From assembly GCF_019219075.1 (NCBI RefSeq), contig NZ_JAHUWJ010000003.1, positions 310,001 to 374,000 on the forward strand: a stretch of DNA of 64,000 bases, given 5' to 3'. The stretch's first letter is position 1, and every line of letters begins with the position of its first letter. A model generated the notes under the pieces. It worked only from the letters and a program-made list of their open reading frames with translations. It was not told the DNA's origin and ran no database searches. The position numbers and the translations under genes were made by a program. This document shows, piece after piece, positions 37,112-46,554 of this stretch. The DNA is from Chitinophaga sp. sic0106 (GTDB taxonomy: Bacteria; Bacteroidota; Bacteroidia; Chitinophagales; Chitinophagaceae).

Positions 37112-38581
37112 ATGGAACACTGGCAACAATTAATCAATATCGCATTACTCGGCACCGGCAAGCAGGCATTGCCCGCCATCCCCGCCGATGATGAACCAGG
37201 CACCGCACTCGCCGTTATCCGCCACGATGCAACGAATGATCGCGAAGATGTACTGCTGAAAACCGGCGCCATCCTGCTCAACTACCGGCAGGCAGGAACT
37301 ACCACCCTGCCCGGCGACCACCTGCCCATCCATACCGCAGCAAGTGAAACACGCACCTACTGTAGTCCCGAAGCGGTGGCCAGCCTGCAGGAAGCAATGG
37401 ACCTCGGCTCCAATGCCCTCACCAAACACTGGCTGGAACTCTGTGCAGACGCTGGTTACATCCTGCCCCCTGCCCTGCTCCCCATCCTGATGGACAAAGC
37501 CACCGGCAGCAAACAGCTGCGCACACCACTGATGAAATGCTGCGGCAACAGAGGAATGTGGCTCGCGCAACTGAACCCCGACTGGCACCTGCTGCTGCCA
37601 GGTCATGAAATCAACATCAACACCGATACCTGGGAAACAGGCACCCTGCCACAGCGCTGTGAAGTGCTCACGCAAAAACGCGCCGCCGATCCGGAAGCCG
37701 CACTCACTATGCTCATGGAAACATGGAAGCAGGAAAATGCCGCCACCAGAGCCGCCCTGCTGGAATGCCTCCAAACAGAACTAAACCCCAATGATATACC
37801 CTGGCTGCAACAAGTAACGGCCGACAAAAGTGGAAAAGTAAAAGAAAAAGCATGGGAACTCCTGCGCAAACTACCGGCAAGTGAAATTGTGCAATCATAC
37901 CAGCAGCTGGTAGCTGCTGCCATCAACAGTATCGACGGCGCCATTCTCCTTACCGAACTGCAACTGCCCCTGCCGGCAATTATTTACCAGTCCGGCATTG
38001 ATAAACTTCCTCCTTCCGCCCTTCATATGAGTGATGAAACCTATCAGTTGCAGCAACTAGTAGCGCAGGTTCCCTGCTCTTTTTTAAGTACACACCTGGA
38101 ACTCGCACCCACCTCCTGCGTAACCCAGCTGGCCGCCGCCGGTATGGAAGCCGCCCTGCTCAAAGCCGCCATTAACTTCCGGGAAACAGACTGGATAGGA
38201 TATATACTGGAACAAACCAATACTTTCTACCCGGAGGTATTTCACCTGGTACCATCCGATGTGCTGGAAGCCTATGCCATGCGGTTCGCAGAAAAAGAAG
38301 GCAGCGCCGTGATCCTCCGTATGGGCACCGGCACCACCACCTGGGGACTCGCCATCACCCAGCAGATCTTTAAGTTCATCGCTATGCATCCATACAGCTA
38401 CAACAGGAACTACTTCCTGGAACTGGCACACCTGCTGCCAGTAGATATCCTGCAAACCGACGAAAAAAACTATTTCGGCGATATACTCTACAACCAGCAG
38501 GCCTGGAAAAGCCTCCGGGAAAAACTCTTTGAACTCATCGCCTGCAAAGCTGCCATACAACAACATTTATCTCCTCAATAA
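37112..38581 (+). CDS. DUF5691-family protein of the cassette
   Basis: This 489-residue cytoplasmic protein is assigned to DUF5691 by its start (LINIALLGTGKQALP) and its place between SWIM and MoxR genes. It is mostly alpha-helical with weak HEAT-like repeats (DPEAALTMLMETWKQENAAT, TADKSGKVKEKAWELLRKLP). An LNPDWHLLLP segment lies near the middle. There are no catalytic motifs, membrane segments or signal peptide. A scaffold or adaptor role is the simplest inference from helical repeats. It is separated from the AAA+ gene by 12 bp. I do not know any measured function for this family. Confidence 0.78.
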   Translation: MEHWQQLINIALLGTGKQALPAIPADDEPGTALAVIRHDATNDREDVLLKTGAILLNYRQAGTTTLPGDHLPIHTAASETRTYCSPEAVASLQEAMDLGSNALTKHWLELCADAGYILPPALLPILMDKATGSKQLRTPLMKCCGNRGMWLAQLNPDWHLLLPGHEININTDTWETGTLPQRCEVLTQKRAADPEAALTMLMETWKQENAATRAALLECLQTELNPNDIPWLQQVTADKSGKVKEKAWELLRKLPASEIVQSYQQLVAAAINSIDGAILLTELQLPLPAIIYQSGIDKLPPSALHMSDETYQLQQLVAQVPCSFLSTHLELAPTSCVTQLAAAGMEAALLKAAINFRETDWIGYILEQTNTFYPEVFHLVPSDVLEAYAMRFAEKEGSAVILRMGTGTTTWGLAITQQIFKFIAMHPYSYNRNYFLELAHLLPVDILQTDEKNYFGDILYNQQAWKSLREKLFELIACKAAIQQHLSPQ

Positions 38582-38593
38582 AAAATCATTTAT

Positions 38594-39676
38594 ATGTCTG
38601 ATATTCTTCGCCAGCACGCGGAAGTGCTCTACGCCACCGAACTGGAAGCACTCCGTACACAGGACCATGATAAACGTCCTTTTAACTGGAGCATGTCGCC
38701 CCAATCGGTGGTGACTTACCTCACCGGCGGCACGCTCAAAAATGGGCTGGAAATAACGCCTAAATACATCGGCAGCCGCCGCCTCATGGAAATCGCAGTG
38801 GCCACCCTCGCCACCGACCGCGCACTGCTGCTCTACGGCCTCCCGGGTACCGCCAAAAGCTGGGTGAGCGAACACCTGGCAGCAGCCATCAGCGGCGACT
38901 CCACCCTCATCGTTCAGGGCACCGCCGGCACCAGTGAAGAGAGTATCCGCTACGGCTGGAACTATGCCCGCCTGCTGTCTGAAGGGCCTTCGGAAAGGGC
39001 TATCGTAGAAACACCGGTGATGCGGGCCATGCGCGACGGTAAAATCGCCCGAATAGAAGAACTCACCCGTATAGGCGCCGACGTGCAGGATACCCTGATT
39101 ACTATCCTCTCTGAGAAATCACTCCCTATACCGGAACTCAACACCGAAGTACAGGCCACCCGTGGGTTTAACATGATTGCCACCGCCAACAACCGCGACA
39201 AAGGCGTAAACGACCTTTCATCGGCACTAAAGCGTAGGTTCAATACCGTTATACTGCCGGTGCCAACCTCCATTGACGAGGAAATAGACATCGTAACCCG
39301 CAGGGTAGAAAGCTTTGAAAAAGTAATGGAACTACCGGCAGAAAAGCCTGCCCTGCAGGAAATACGCCGCATCGTAACCATCTTCCGCGAGCTGCGCAGC
39401 GGCATCACCAACGATGGTAAAACAAAACTAAAATCGCCCACCGGCACGCTCAGCACCGCCGAAGCCATTTCGGTTGTCAACAACGGACTGGCCCTGGCCG
39501 CCTATTTCGGGGATGGCCGCCTCAACGCTGCCGACCTCGCCGCAGGCATCATCGGCGCCGTAATAAAAGATCCCGTGCAGGATAAACTGGTGTGGCAGGA
39601 ATACCTGGAAACAGTAGTGAAACCAAGGGAAGAGTGGAAAGATATTTACCGTGCCTGCAGAGACCTGGGCGCCTGA
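38594..39676 (+). CDS. MoxR-type AAA+ ATPase of the cassette
   Basis: This 360-residue AAA+ protein has Walker A GLPGTAKS at 82-89, where T86, K88 and S89 hold the nucleotide phosphates. The region normally holding Walker B DE reads ARIEELTRI (152-160), so E155-E156 stand in place of the usual aspartate-glutamate pair. Sensor 1 is ATANNRD (196-202), and an arginine-finger region ALKRRF spans 211-216. MoxR ATPases work with VWA proteins as chaperone-like machines that mature or remodel a client, and a VWA gene ends this cassette. It overlaps no neighbour; the DUF5682 gene starts 21 bp later. Confidence 0.93.
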   Translation: MSDILRQHAEVLYATELEALRTQDHDKRPFNWSMSPQSVVTYLTGGTLKNGLEITPKYIGSRRLMEIAVATLATDRALLLYGLPGTAKSWVSEHLAAAISGDSTLIVQGTAGTSEESIRYGWNYARLLSEGPSERAIVETPVMRAMRDGKIARIEELTRIGADVQDTLITILSEKSLPIPELNTEVQATRGFNMIATANNRDKGVNDLSSALKRRFNTVILPVPTSIDEEIDIVTRRVESFEKVMELPAEKPALQEIRRIVTIFRELRSGITNDGKTKLKSPTGTLSTAEAISVVNNGLALAAYFGDGRLNAADLAAGIIGAVIKDPVQDKLVWQEYLETVVKPREEWKDIYRACRDLGA

Positions 39677-39697
39677 ACCTGTTAAAGTAATCGCAAT

Positions 39698-41926
39698 ATG
39701 TCAGTTCATATACTCGGTATCAGGCACCATGGCCCGGGCTCCGCAAGAAATGTACGCGCATACCTGGAAGCCCTACAGCCGGATATTGTATTGGTAGAAG
39801 GTCCGCCGGAAGCCGATCCCCTCTTGCAGTGGGTAGGCCACGACCAACTTCAGCCACCGGTGGCCATCCTCGCCTATGAGCCGGAAACACCTGCCCATAG
39901 CGCCTTCTACCCTTTTGCCACCTACTCGCCCGAATGGCAGGCAATTTCGTATGCCCGTAGCCGTAATATACCGGTGAAATTTATGGACCTGCCTCTCACC
40001 CACGTGTTTGCGCTGGAAAATGAAAAGCAACCGGAACCCGAAGTGCCCCCTGCTACTGACGCGCACCACTTCGACCCCACCGCACTGCTGGCCACCGCCG
40101 ATGGCTACGAAGATGCGGAGGCCTGGTGGGATCATATGTTCGAATACCGCCGCCACAACGAAGATATCTTCGACGCGGTGATGGAATCCATGGAACTGCT
40201 GCGCGAAGAACTCAGCAGCAGAAACGACTCCATGAACCAGCTCCGCGAAGCATGGATGCGCAAACTCATTCGCCAGGCCGAAAAAGAAATGTATACGGAG
40301 ATAGCCGTTGTATGCGGCGCCTGGCATGCACCGGCATTAAAGCACATGCCACCGGCAAAAGCAGATAATGAATTGATGAAAGGCCTTCCTAAAACCAAGG
40401 TGGCCTGCAGCTGGACACCCTGGACCTTTGAGCGGCTGAGTACACAAAGTGGCTACCGCGCCGGCATCACCTCCCCCGGCTGGTACATGCATAAATGGGA
40501 ACACCCGGAAGATAACGGCACCCGCTGGCTTACCAATGTAGCCCGACTTTTCAGGGAGAAACAAATGGATATCTCCACAGCGCATGTAATGGAAGCAGTA
40601 CGGCTCAGCAATGCATTGGCAGCCATGAGAGCATTGCCTATGCCCGCTTTGGAGGAACTCAATGAAGCCACCGTTTCGGTGCTATGCAACGGAGATACGC
40701 TGCCCATGCAGCTGATCCGCCAACAGCTCATCGTGAGTAACAACATAGGCGCCGTACCCGATGATGTACCTAAAGCACCGCTGCAGGCCGACATCGAAAA
40801 ACACCAGAAAAGGCTGCGCCTGCCACTCACCGCGGATTATAAGGACTACCAGCTGGACCTCCGCGAAACCAACGACCTGCAACGCAGCATACTTCTGCAT
40901 CGCCTGCAACTGCTGGATATCAACTGGGGAGAGCAACGCCATGCCGAAGGAAAAGGTACCTTCAAAGAGCAATGGCGCCTGCAATGGGAGCCGGCGCTGG
41001 CAGTAGACGTCATCGACAAAAGCTGCTGGGGTAACACCATCACCGATGCCGCCAATGCCTATGTAACGCATATGGCTACACGTAACCGGCAACTCAAAGA
41101 TTGCTGCCGCCTCCTGGAAAACTGCATCCCTGCCGATTTACCGGAAGCCACCGCCACGCTCATCCACAGCGTTAACAACATGGCCGCCACCAATCACGAT
41201 GTAGTGCAACTCATCGATGTACTACCACCACTGGTGAGCATCACCCGCTATGGTAACGTACGGAAAACAGATGCCGGCCTGGTGCTGGATATACTGGAAA
41301 GCATCATCACCCGCATCTGCATCAACCTGCCCGCCGCCAGCACCCACCTGTCGGAAGACGCTGCCACAGCACTCCTCGATCAATACTATGCCATGAACGA
41401 CGCGGTACAAACGCTGTCCAATCCCAGGCTGATTACCCAATGGCAGCAGGCATTACATAAGGTGATGAACGATGTACAATCCGCCAGCTGCCTCGCAGGC
41501 TACGCCACCCGCCTGTTGAACGACAGCCGGGAATTATCCGCCGAAACATTATTACAGACATTTAGTGTAGCCATGTCCGTTAGTAATGATCCTACTGCCG
41601 CAGCCATGTGGCTGGAAGGTTTCCTCAAAGGCAGCGGCACCCTGCTCCTCGTGGACGACAGCCTTTTTGCCCTGCTCCGCAACTGGATGCAGCAGCTGGA
41701 AGAAGAACATTTTATGCAGGCACTACCCCTGCTGCGCCGCGCATTCTCCGCCTTCTCCACCCCGGAACGCAGGCAGATAGGAGAAAAGATAAAACAGGGA
41801 AGTACCAGCACCACCGTCACCAATCACGATACATACCTCCACACCGAGCGGGCTGTAAAAGGTATCCCGGTGGTAATGCAAATGCTGGGGTATCATCTCA
41901 CCCAAAAAAAACCTGAAAATGCATAA
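39698..41926 (+). CDS. DUF5682-family protein, TraB/TIKI-like N-terminal pattern
   Basis: This 742-residue protein has no signal peptide. It starts with VHILGIRHHGPGSARNVRAY (H10, H11), then IVLVEGPPEAD (E34). Later come a helical REAWMRKLIRQAEKEMY and VVCGAWHAPALK (H210). The order G-x-H, buried V-E, R-x-x-x-M helix and V-x-G-x-x-H is what I know from TraB/TIKI/EreA-like metal-dependent hydrolases. Remote homology is therefore inferred, not shown. Residues after about 330 are helical and unrecognised. It is the largest cassette protein and its only candidate enzyme besides the ATPase. Its last 8 bases overlap the VWA gene, implying coupled translation. Confidence 0.85.
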   Translation: MSVHILGIRHHGPGSARNVRAYLEALQPDIVLVEGPPEADPLLQWVGHDQLQPPVAILAYEPETPAHSAFYPFATYSPEWQAISYARSRNIPVKFMDLPLTHVFALENEKQPEPEVPPATDAHHFDPTALLATADGYEDAEAWWDHMFEYRRHNEDIFDAVMESMELLREELSSRNDSMNQLREAWMRKLIRQAEKEMYTEIAVVCGAWHAPALKHMPPAKADNELMKGLPKTKVACSWTPWTFERLSTQSGYRAGITSPGWYMHKWEHPEDNGTRWLTNVARLFREKQMDISTAHVMEAVRLSNALAAMRALPMPALEELNEATVSVLCNGDTLPMQLIRQQLIVSNNIGAVPDDVPKAPLQADIEKHQKRLRLPLTADYKDYQLDLRETNDLQRSILLHRLQLLDINWGEQRHAEGKGTFKEQWRLQWEPALAVDVIDKSCWGNTITDAANAYVTHMATRNRQLKDCCRLLENCIPADLPEATATLIHSVNNMAATNHDVVQLIDVLPPLVSITRYGNVRKTDAGLVLDILESIITRICINLPAASTHLSEDAATALLDQYYAMNDAVQTLSNPRLITQWQQALHKVMNDVQSASCLAGYATRLLNDSRELSAETLLQTFSVAMSVSNDPTAAAMWLEGFLKGSGTLLLVDDSLFALLRNWMQQLEEEHFMQALPLLRRAFSAFSTPERRQIGEKIKQGSTSTTVTNHDTYLHTERAVKGIPVVMQMLGYHLTQKKPENA

Positions 41927-43043
41927 CGACAACGAATTAAGAAAGTGGAGAATGATACTGGGCAGCGATAAAAATGACGGCACCGGCTGCCAGCTGAGCG
42001 CCGGTGATATGCGCATCGATCAAACGCTGGAAGCCCTGTACGACAACCAACGCCAGGGCGGCCTGGGGCCGTCCTCACCTAATGTGAGCCGCTGGCTGGG
42101 GGATATACGCAGCTTCTTCCCTTCGTCGGTAGTGAAAGTAATGCAACAGGATGCACTGAAACGTTTGAACCTCACCCAGCTGCTGCTCGAAAAGGAAATA
42201 CTGGAAAATGCCGATGCGGATGTACACCTGGTGGCTACCCTGCTTTCCCTCAGCAAGGTGATACCGGAAAAAACAAAGTCCACCGCCAGAATGGTAGTAC
42301 AAAAGGTAGTGGACGAACTGCTGCGCAAACTCCAGCAACCCATGCAGCAGGCTATCAGCGGGGCCCTGAGTCGCAGCATCCGCAACACACGCCCACGCCA
42401 CAACGAAATAAACTGGTCACTGACCATCCGCAAAAACCTGCGGCACTATCAGCCCGCCTATCAAACCATCATCCCCGAAACTAAAATCGGGTATGGCCGC
42501 AAACGCAGCGCCCTCAAAGATGTCATCCTTTGCCTGGATCAGAGCGGCTCCATGGGCACTTCCGTCGTGTACAGCGGCATCTTTGGGGCTGTAATGGCTT
42601 CCATCCCTGCACTGCAAACAAAGATGGTGGTATTTGATACCGCCGTGGCTGACCTTACGGAACAACTCACTGATCCGGTAGACCTGCTTTTTGGCGTGCA
42701 ACTTGGTGGCGGCACAGATATTCAGCTTGCCCTCACTTATTGCCAGCAACAGATCACCCGCCCTGCCGATACCGTCATGATACTCATCACCGACCTGTAC
42801 GAAGGCGGTAACCCGGCCAACATGCGTAAGCGTGCAGCCGAGCTGGTTAGTGCCGGCGTACAGCTGATTGTTCTGCTGGCGCTCAATGATGATGGGGCTC
42901 CCTCCTATGACCACGAAAATGCACAGTTCCTGGCCGACCTGGGCGTGCCGGTGTTTGCCTGTACCCCGGACCAGTTTCCCGATATGATGGCCGCGGCGCT
43001 GGGTAAACAGGATATGCAGCAGTGGGTAAGTATGCAGGGTTAA
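41919..43043 (+). CDS. VWA-domain protein, MIDAS intact, last gene of the cassette
   Basis: This 374-residue protein has a helical N-terminal part (about 1-190) and a von Willebrand A domain at about 198-365. The metal-ion-dependent adhesion site is complete: DQSGSM (D207, S209, S211), GGGTDI (T266) and ITDLYEGG (D292). VWA proteins of this type pair with MoxR ATPases, binding clients through the MIDAS metal. The start codon overlaps the DUF5682 stop region by 8 bases. The cassette ends here; a hairpin pair follows directly at 43044. Confidence 0.93.
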   Translation: MHNDNELRKWRMILGSDKNDGTGCQLSAGDMRIDQTLEALYDNQRQGGLGPSSPNVSRWLGDIRSFFPSSVVKVMQQDALKRLNLTQLLLEKEILENADADVHLVATLLSLSKVIPEKTKSTARMVVQKVVDELLRKLQQPMQQAISGALSRSIRNTRPRHNEINWSLTIRKNLRHYQPAYQTIIPETKIGYGRKRSALKDVILCLDQSGSMGTSVVYSGIFGAVMASIPALQTKMVVFDTAVADLTEQLTDPVDLLFGVQLGGGTDIQLALTYCQQQITRPADTVMILITDLYEGGNPANMRKRAAELVSAGVQLIVLLALNDDGAPSYDHENAQFLADLGVPVFACTPDQFPDMMAAALGKQDMQQWVSMQG

Positions 43044-43104
43044 ATCACCTGCGGTGATCCGTAAAATACGTGAGGGACAGGGCCGACTGGCCCTGCCCCT
43101 CACG
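43044..43104. terminator. tandem hairpins between converging VWA and receptor genes
   Basis: A small hairpin (ATCACC-TGC-GGTGAT, 43044-43058) begins right after the VWA stop. A 16-bp stem follows (43069-43084 with 43089-43104, loop GACT) with one A-C mismatch that becomes a U-G wobble on the minus strand. It can serve as a terminator for both converging genes. No clear T run is present. Confidence 0.65.
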
Positions 43105-43114
43105 CTTAACAAAA

Positions 43115-46100
43115 TTAAAACTCATACCTGGCACCCACCTGTATCTGCCATGGGTTACCACCCGGCGATACCGTACCACTGTTTGTATTCACGTTGTATT
43201 TATACGCCAGGTTAGCGTAGTCAAATCCTCCGAGGGAATAGATATTTTGCTTACCCAGATTTTTGCTGGTACCCCAGGACTTGTTAAAGATATTAGCCAG
43301 GTTGAAGATATCGCAGGATAGCTCCATCCGCTGCTTTTTAGTGAAATTGAATTTCTTGGAGATACGCACATCCCATACCCCATAGAAAGGATTGACCCCA
43401 CCGTTTCTCTCTGCAATTTTACCCATGCTGGAGCGTACGTAATCCTTATATCCGGAACTGATGGCAGGATTATCAAGGATAGCCTGAACGCCTTTACGGT
43501 AGGCCTCTGGCACGGATGTATTATTCACATCAAATACATAAGCCAGGTCGTTGGAATTTACGAAATCACCATTTACATTCCCCGACACCGCCAGGGAATA
43601 ACGTGTACCGCCTATACCGGAAAAACGCAGCCCTACGTTGAAACCCGCAAATGTAGGCGAAGTGCCATAGAACACTACCTTATTACGGAACTGATTATCG
43701 CTGTATGTCATATTGCTGAGATCACGCGGATCATCCTTCACCATCACGGATAAAGTAGCCGTATTGGCCACGTCACCATTGTAGGAAGTGTTATCTTTCG
43801 CATCGTTCCAGGTATAGCTGAAAGAAACCTCTCCATCTTTCCAGTAACGGTAAGTAGCGTCAACCACAAATGCAAACTGGTTTACCTTCCCATCGCTGTT
43901 TAACTCCAGCACGCGGCCCACAGCAGTGCTCTTACGGCCTTTCTGCCAGTCGGTAGCACCATTGCTGGTGATGATAGAAGCAGCCGGCACATACACGCCC
44001 CTGTTGCCTTCCTGCGCCAGCGTAAAGAATGGCTGATCCACCATGTTACGGTCCACATACATATAGTTATGCCGTGCAATGGTGGTGAAGAAAGTCAACC
44101 CCGCCTTGAAGTTTTCCGTAAAGAAGTGATTATAGGAGATGTTAGCTTTATACACCACCGGAATTCTCGCTTCCTTACCATTCATGTTGATGGTACCTTG
44201 TTTGGCCAGGCCCAGCTGATCAAACAGTTCTTTACCCGGTGCGGTGGAGGGATCTTTTCTGTAACCAATGAAGTTGGGAGATGGTACCCCGGCACCGGTG
44301 ATGTCTACGGTCCAAACCTTGGTGCCATCAAACAACATGTTATTGATCATAGCGTAGTTGTTGATGTCGGAGCCGAAAATAGCTGCGCCGAAGCGGAGAT
44401 AGTCCGTATGCTTTTCATTGATATCCCAGTTAAACTGCAGGCGCGGCTGTACTTGGAAAGTATTTAAACCACGATTGGTTTGCAGGCCCAGTTCTTTATC
44501 AACAGTGGGGTTGTAGTTGGGTTTGTTGAGATACGTCGTATAGTCGGCACGGATACCGGCGGTCATTTCAAAACCCGGCGCCAGCTTGGTTTGCATCTGT
44601 GCGTACAATGCAGCTGCCACAATACTTTGCTTTACACTTGGGTCATCGGACAGCGCTACTTCTCGGGCATAGCGGTATGGCGTCATGTTGTTGAAATTAT
44701 CCATACCGGTGAAGTAGAAACGGCCATTCATTTCAGAACCGTATAATGAGTTCATGTGGCTGTACATGATATCAGTACCAAAAGTAAAATTCGCTTTATT
44801 GGTGCTGTAGTACACGTTATCCACCAGCTGAAATACGTTGTTATAAAAATGCTCAGGAGAAAAGCGTTGTCCACCAAGCTGGATATTTGTAAAGAGAGAT
44901 GAGGCGCCGGCGCGGGGCGTTTCCACTCTTTCCACTATGGCACGTGGGATGTTAGCGGCAGGCAGTTCGCTACCGGGCGAGCTTTTTTCATAGGTGTACA
45001 GGTGCTGAAATTTCAATTCGTTGGTGAACTTCGGATTCACTACGGTGCGCAAGGTAGCGAGGAGGCTGTTATTAATCGCCTGTGCATCTGCATATACTTC
45101 ATACAAATTGATGGAAGTATTATCATCCCGGCCCAGCGGAGCGCGGTCGTTAACGTAATTATCGCGGATGGTCAGCAGGTTCTTTTCATTAATCTGCCAG
45201 TCGAGGCGCGCAAAGCCGGCATCGGTACCGCGCTTTTTATTGAAAGAGCCTGTTTGCTGGGAGCTGGCCACGCCATATTTCGTACGTGCGATACCGAGGT
45301 ACTGGTCCAGGGTAGCCTGGTTGATGCCGAGTCGCGCTTCATCAGCGGGCGACTTAATATCAGCGATCAGCAGCGGCCTTGCATCTGCCTGGTGATCCCA
45401 GCCTATAAAGAAGTGCAGTTTATCTTTGATCAGCGGGCCGGAAAGGGTGGCGCCGTACTGGTAGGTAGAAAAATCGTTGGTACGCCTGGCGCCGCGTGCA
45501 TCGTAGTTGCTGGACAACCAGTCGTTTCTCATATACATGAAAGCGCTGCCGTGCAGTTCGTTGGTACCTGCTTTGGTTACCGCACTGATGGTACCACCGC
45601 CGCTTCGACCGTAGGTAACATCATATTGGTTGGTCACCACTTTAAACTCGCGGATAGTTTCCATGGACAGAGCGTACGGGCCGCCAATCCTGGCATTGGT
45701 ACCGCTGCTGGAAGTAGGATTTTTTGCCGAAGTACCATCGATAGTGATGTTGGTGGAAGATCCCAGCTGCCCGGCCAGGTTGGAGCCGCTGCTCAGCGGC
45801 GATAAATCGATCAGCGAAGAAAAATTACGGCCATTTACCGGTAGCCGGGCGATGTCGCGCCCGGTAACAGTAGTGGCTGCGCCAAAGTTCTCCGTCTTGT
45901 TTTTCAATCCGGAGGCTGTTACTTTCACTTCATTGATGTTAACGGACGACGATTGCAATACCGCTTTGATACGCACCAGATCCCCCTGGTTGAGGGTATA
46001 GCCGGTTAGCTTCTGGGCACCATATCCCACAGAGGTAATACTGATGGAATACGGGCCGCCCAACGGTAATTCCTTAAAATTGAATTCACCTTTGGCGTTG

Positions 46101-46285
46101 GTGACCGTTCTGCTGGTGAAGCCGGTAGATTCATTACGAATCAGTACCGAGGCTCCCGGTATCAGCTGTTTGGCATCATCTGATACGGTACCGGCCACTG
46201 AAGCCTGTGTTGTTTGGGCATACAGGTGCAGTGAAAAAAAACAGGATAATACGAATGATAAGGCAACACTACATACAGCTTTCAT
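43115..46285 (-). CDS. Oar-like TonB-dependent receptor with CarboxypepD_reg domain
   Basis: This 1056-residue outer-membrane protein has a signal peptide (FFSLHLYAQ), a carboxypeptidase-regulatory-like domain at about 27-105 (SVAGTVSDDAKQLIPGASVL), a plug (GRDIARLPVNGRNFSSLIDL, EFKVVTNQYDVTYGRSGGG, TNELHGSAFMYMRND) and a large barrel ending GNPWQIQVGARYEF. It resembles the Oar subgroup, which is not paired with SusD; indeed no SusD gene is adjacent. Oar proteins can help export or uptake of proteins and peptides; the substrate here is unknown. It is monocistronic on the minus strand and converges on the five-gene cassette, 71 bp from the VWA stop. Confidence 0.94.
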   Translation of the reverse strand: MKAVCSVALSFVLSCFFSLHLYAQTTQASVAGTVSDDAKQLIPGASVLIRNESTGFTSRTVTNAKGEFNFKELPLGGPYSISITSVGYGAQKLTGYTLNQGDLVRIKAVLQSSSVNINEVKVTASGLKNKTENFGAATTVTGRDIARLPVNGRNFSSLIDLSPLSSGSNLAGQLGSSTNITIDGTSAKNPTSSSGTNARIGGPYALSMETIREFKVVTNQYDVTYGRSGGGTISAVTKAGTNELHGSAFMYMRNDWLSSNYDARGARRTNDFSTYQYGATLSGPLIKDKLHFFIGWDHQADARPLLIADIKSPADEARLGINQATLDQYLGIARTKYGVASSQQTGSFNKKRGTDAGFARLDWQINEKNLLTIRDNYVNDRAPLGRDDNTSINLYEVYADAQAINNSLLATLRTVVNPKFTNELKFQHLYTYEKSSPGSELPAANIPRAIVERVETPRAGASSLFTNIQLGGQRFSPEHFYNNVFQLVDNVYYSTNKANFTFGTDIMYSHMNSLYGSEMNGRFYFTGMDNFNNMTPYRYAREVALSDDPSVKQSIVAAALYAQMQTKLAPGFEMTAGIRADYTTYLNKPNYNPTVDKELGLQTNRGLNTFQVQPRLQFNWDINEKHTDYLRFGAAIFGSDINNYAMINNMLFDGTKVWTVDITGAGVPSPNFIGYRKDPSTAPGKELFDQLGLAKQGTINMNGKEARIPVVYKANISYNHFFTENFKAGLTFFTTIARHNYMYVDRNMVDQPFFTLAQEGNRGVYVPAASIITSNGATDWQKGRKSTAVGRVLELNSDGKVNQFAFVVDATYRYWKDGEVSFSYTWNDAKDNTSYNGDVANTATLSVMVKDDPRDLSNMTYSDNQFRNKVVFYGTSPTFAGFNVGLRFSGIGGTRYSLAVSGNVNGDFVNSNDLAYVFDVNNTSVPEAYRKGVQAILDNPAISSGYKDYVRSSMGKIAERNGGVNPFYGVWDVRISKKFNFTKKQRMELSCDIFNLANIFNKSWGTSKNLGKQNIYSLGGFDYANLAYKYNVNTNSGTVSPGGNPWQIQVGARYEF

Positions 46286-46506
46286 ATGGCTTGATTTGAT
46301 TGATAAGCAGCGTGGAATAAAAATAGTCTTGTTGGAAACCGTTGCTCACTGGTTTAAAATATCGTTAACATTCACATGGAACACCTACCAACTGAAAGTA
46401 GAAATTAATATGCAGGGTTCATAATTTTTTGAGAGATTTATTTTTGAAAAAATTGCTCTGCCCGCCTGCATTAACAGTGGATTCCGTCACCACAGGCTAC
46501 AGCATG

Positions 46507-46545
46507 CTCAGGGAAGTAAGCACCTGCGGCCTTTGCTTCCCTGAG
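46507..46545 (-). terminator. long hairpin after the 46555 gene
   Basis: CTCAGGGAAG (46507-46516) pairs with CTTCCCTGAG (46536-46545). Pairing continues inward with G-U wobbles and two mismatches to a CC-TGC-GG tip. It begins about 10 bases past the stop codon. On the minus strand TTTTTT precedes rather than follows the stem. Confidence 0.55.
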
Positions 46546-46554
46546 TAAAAAACA

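Noticed and set aside
42417..43112. Minus-strand open frame of about 231 codons over the VWA gene
   Set aside because: Antisense to a VWA domain with complete MIDAS and extends into the terminator region.
45002..45805. Plus-strand open frame of about 267 codons over the Oar-like receptor
   Set aside because: Antisense shadow of a well-supported TonB-dependent receptor; no recognisable domain.
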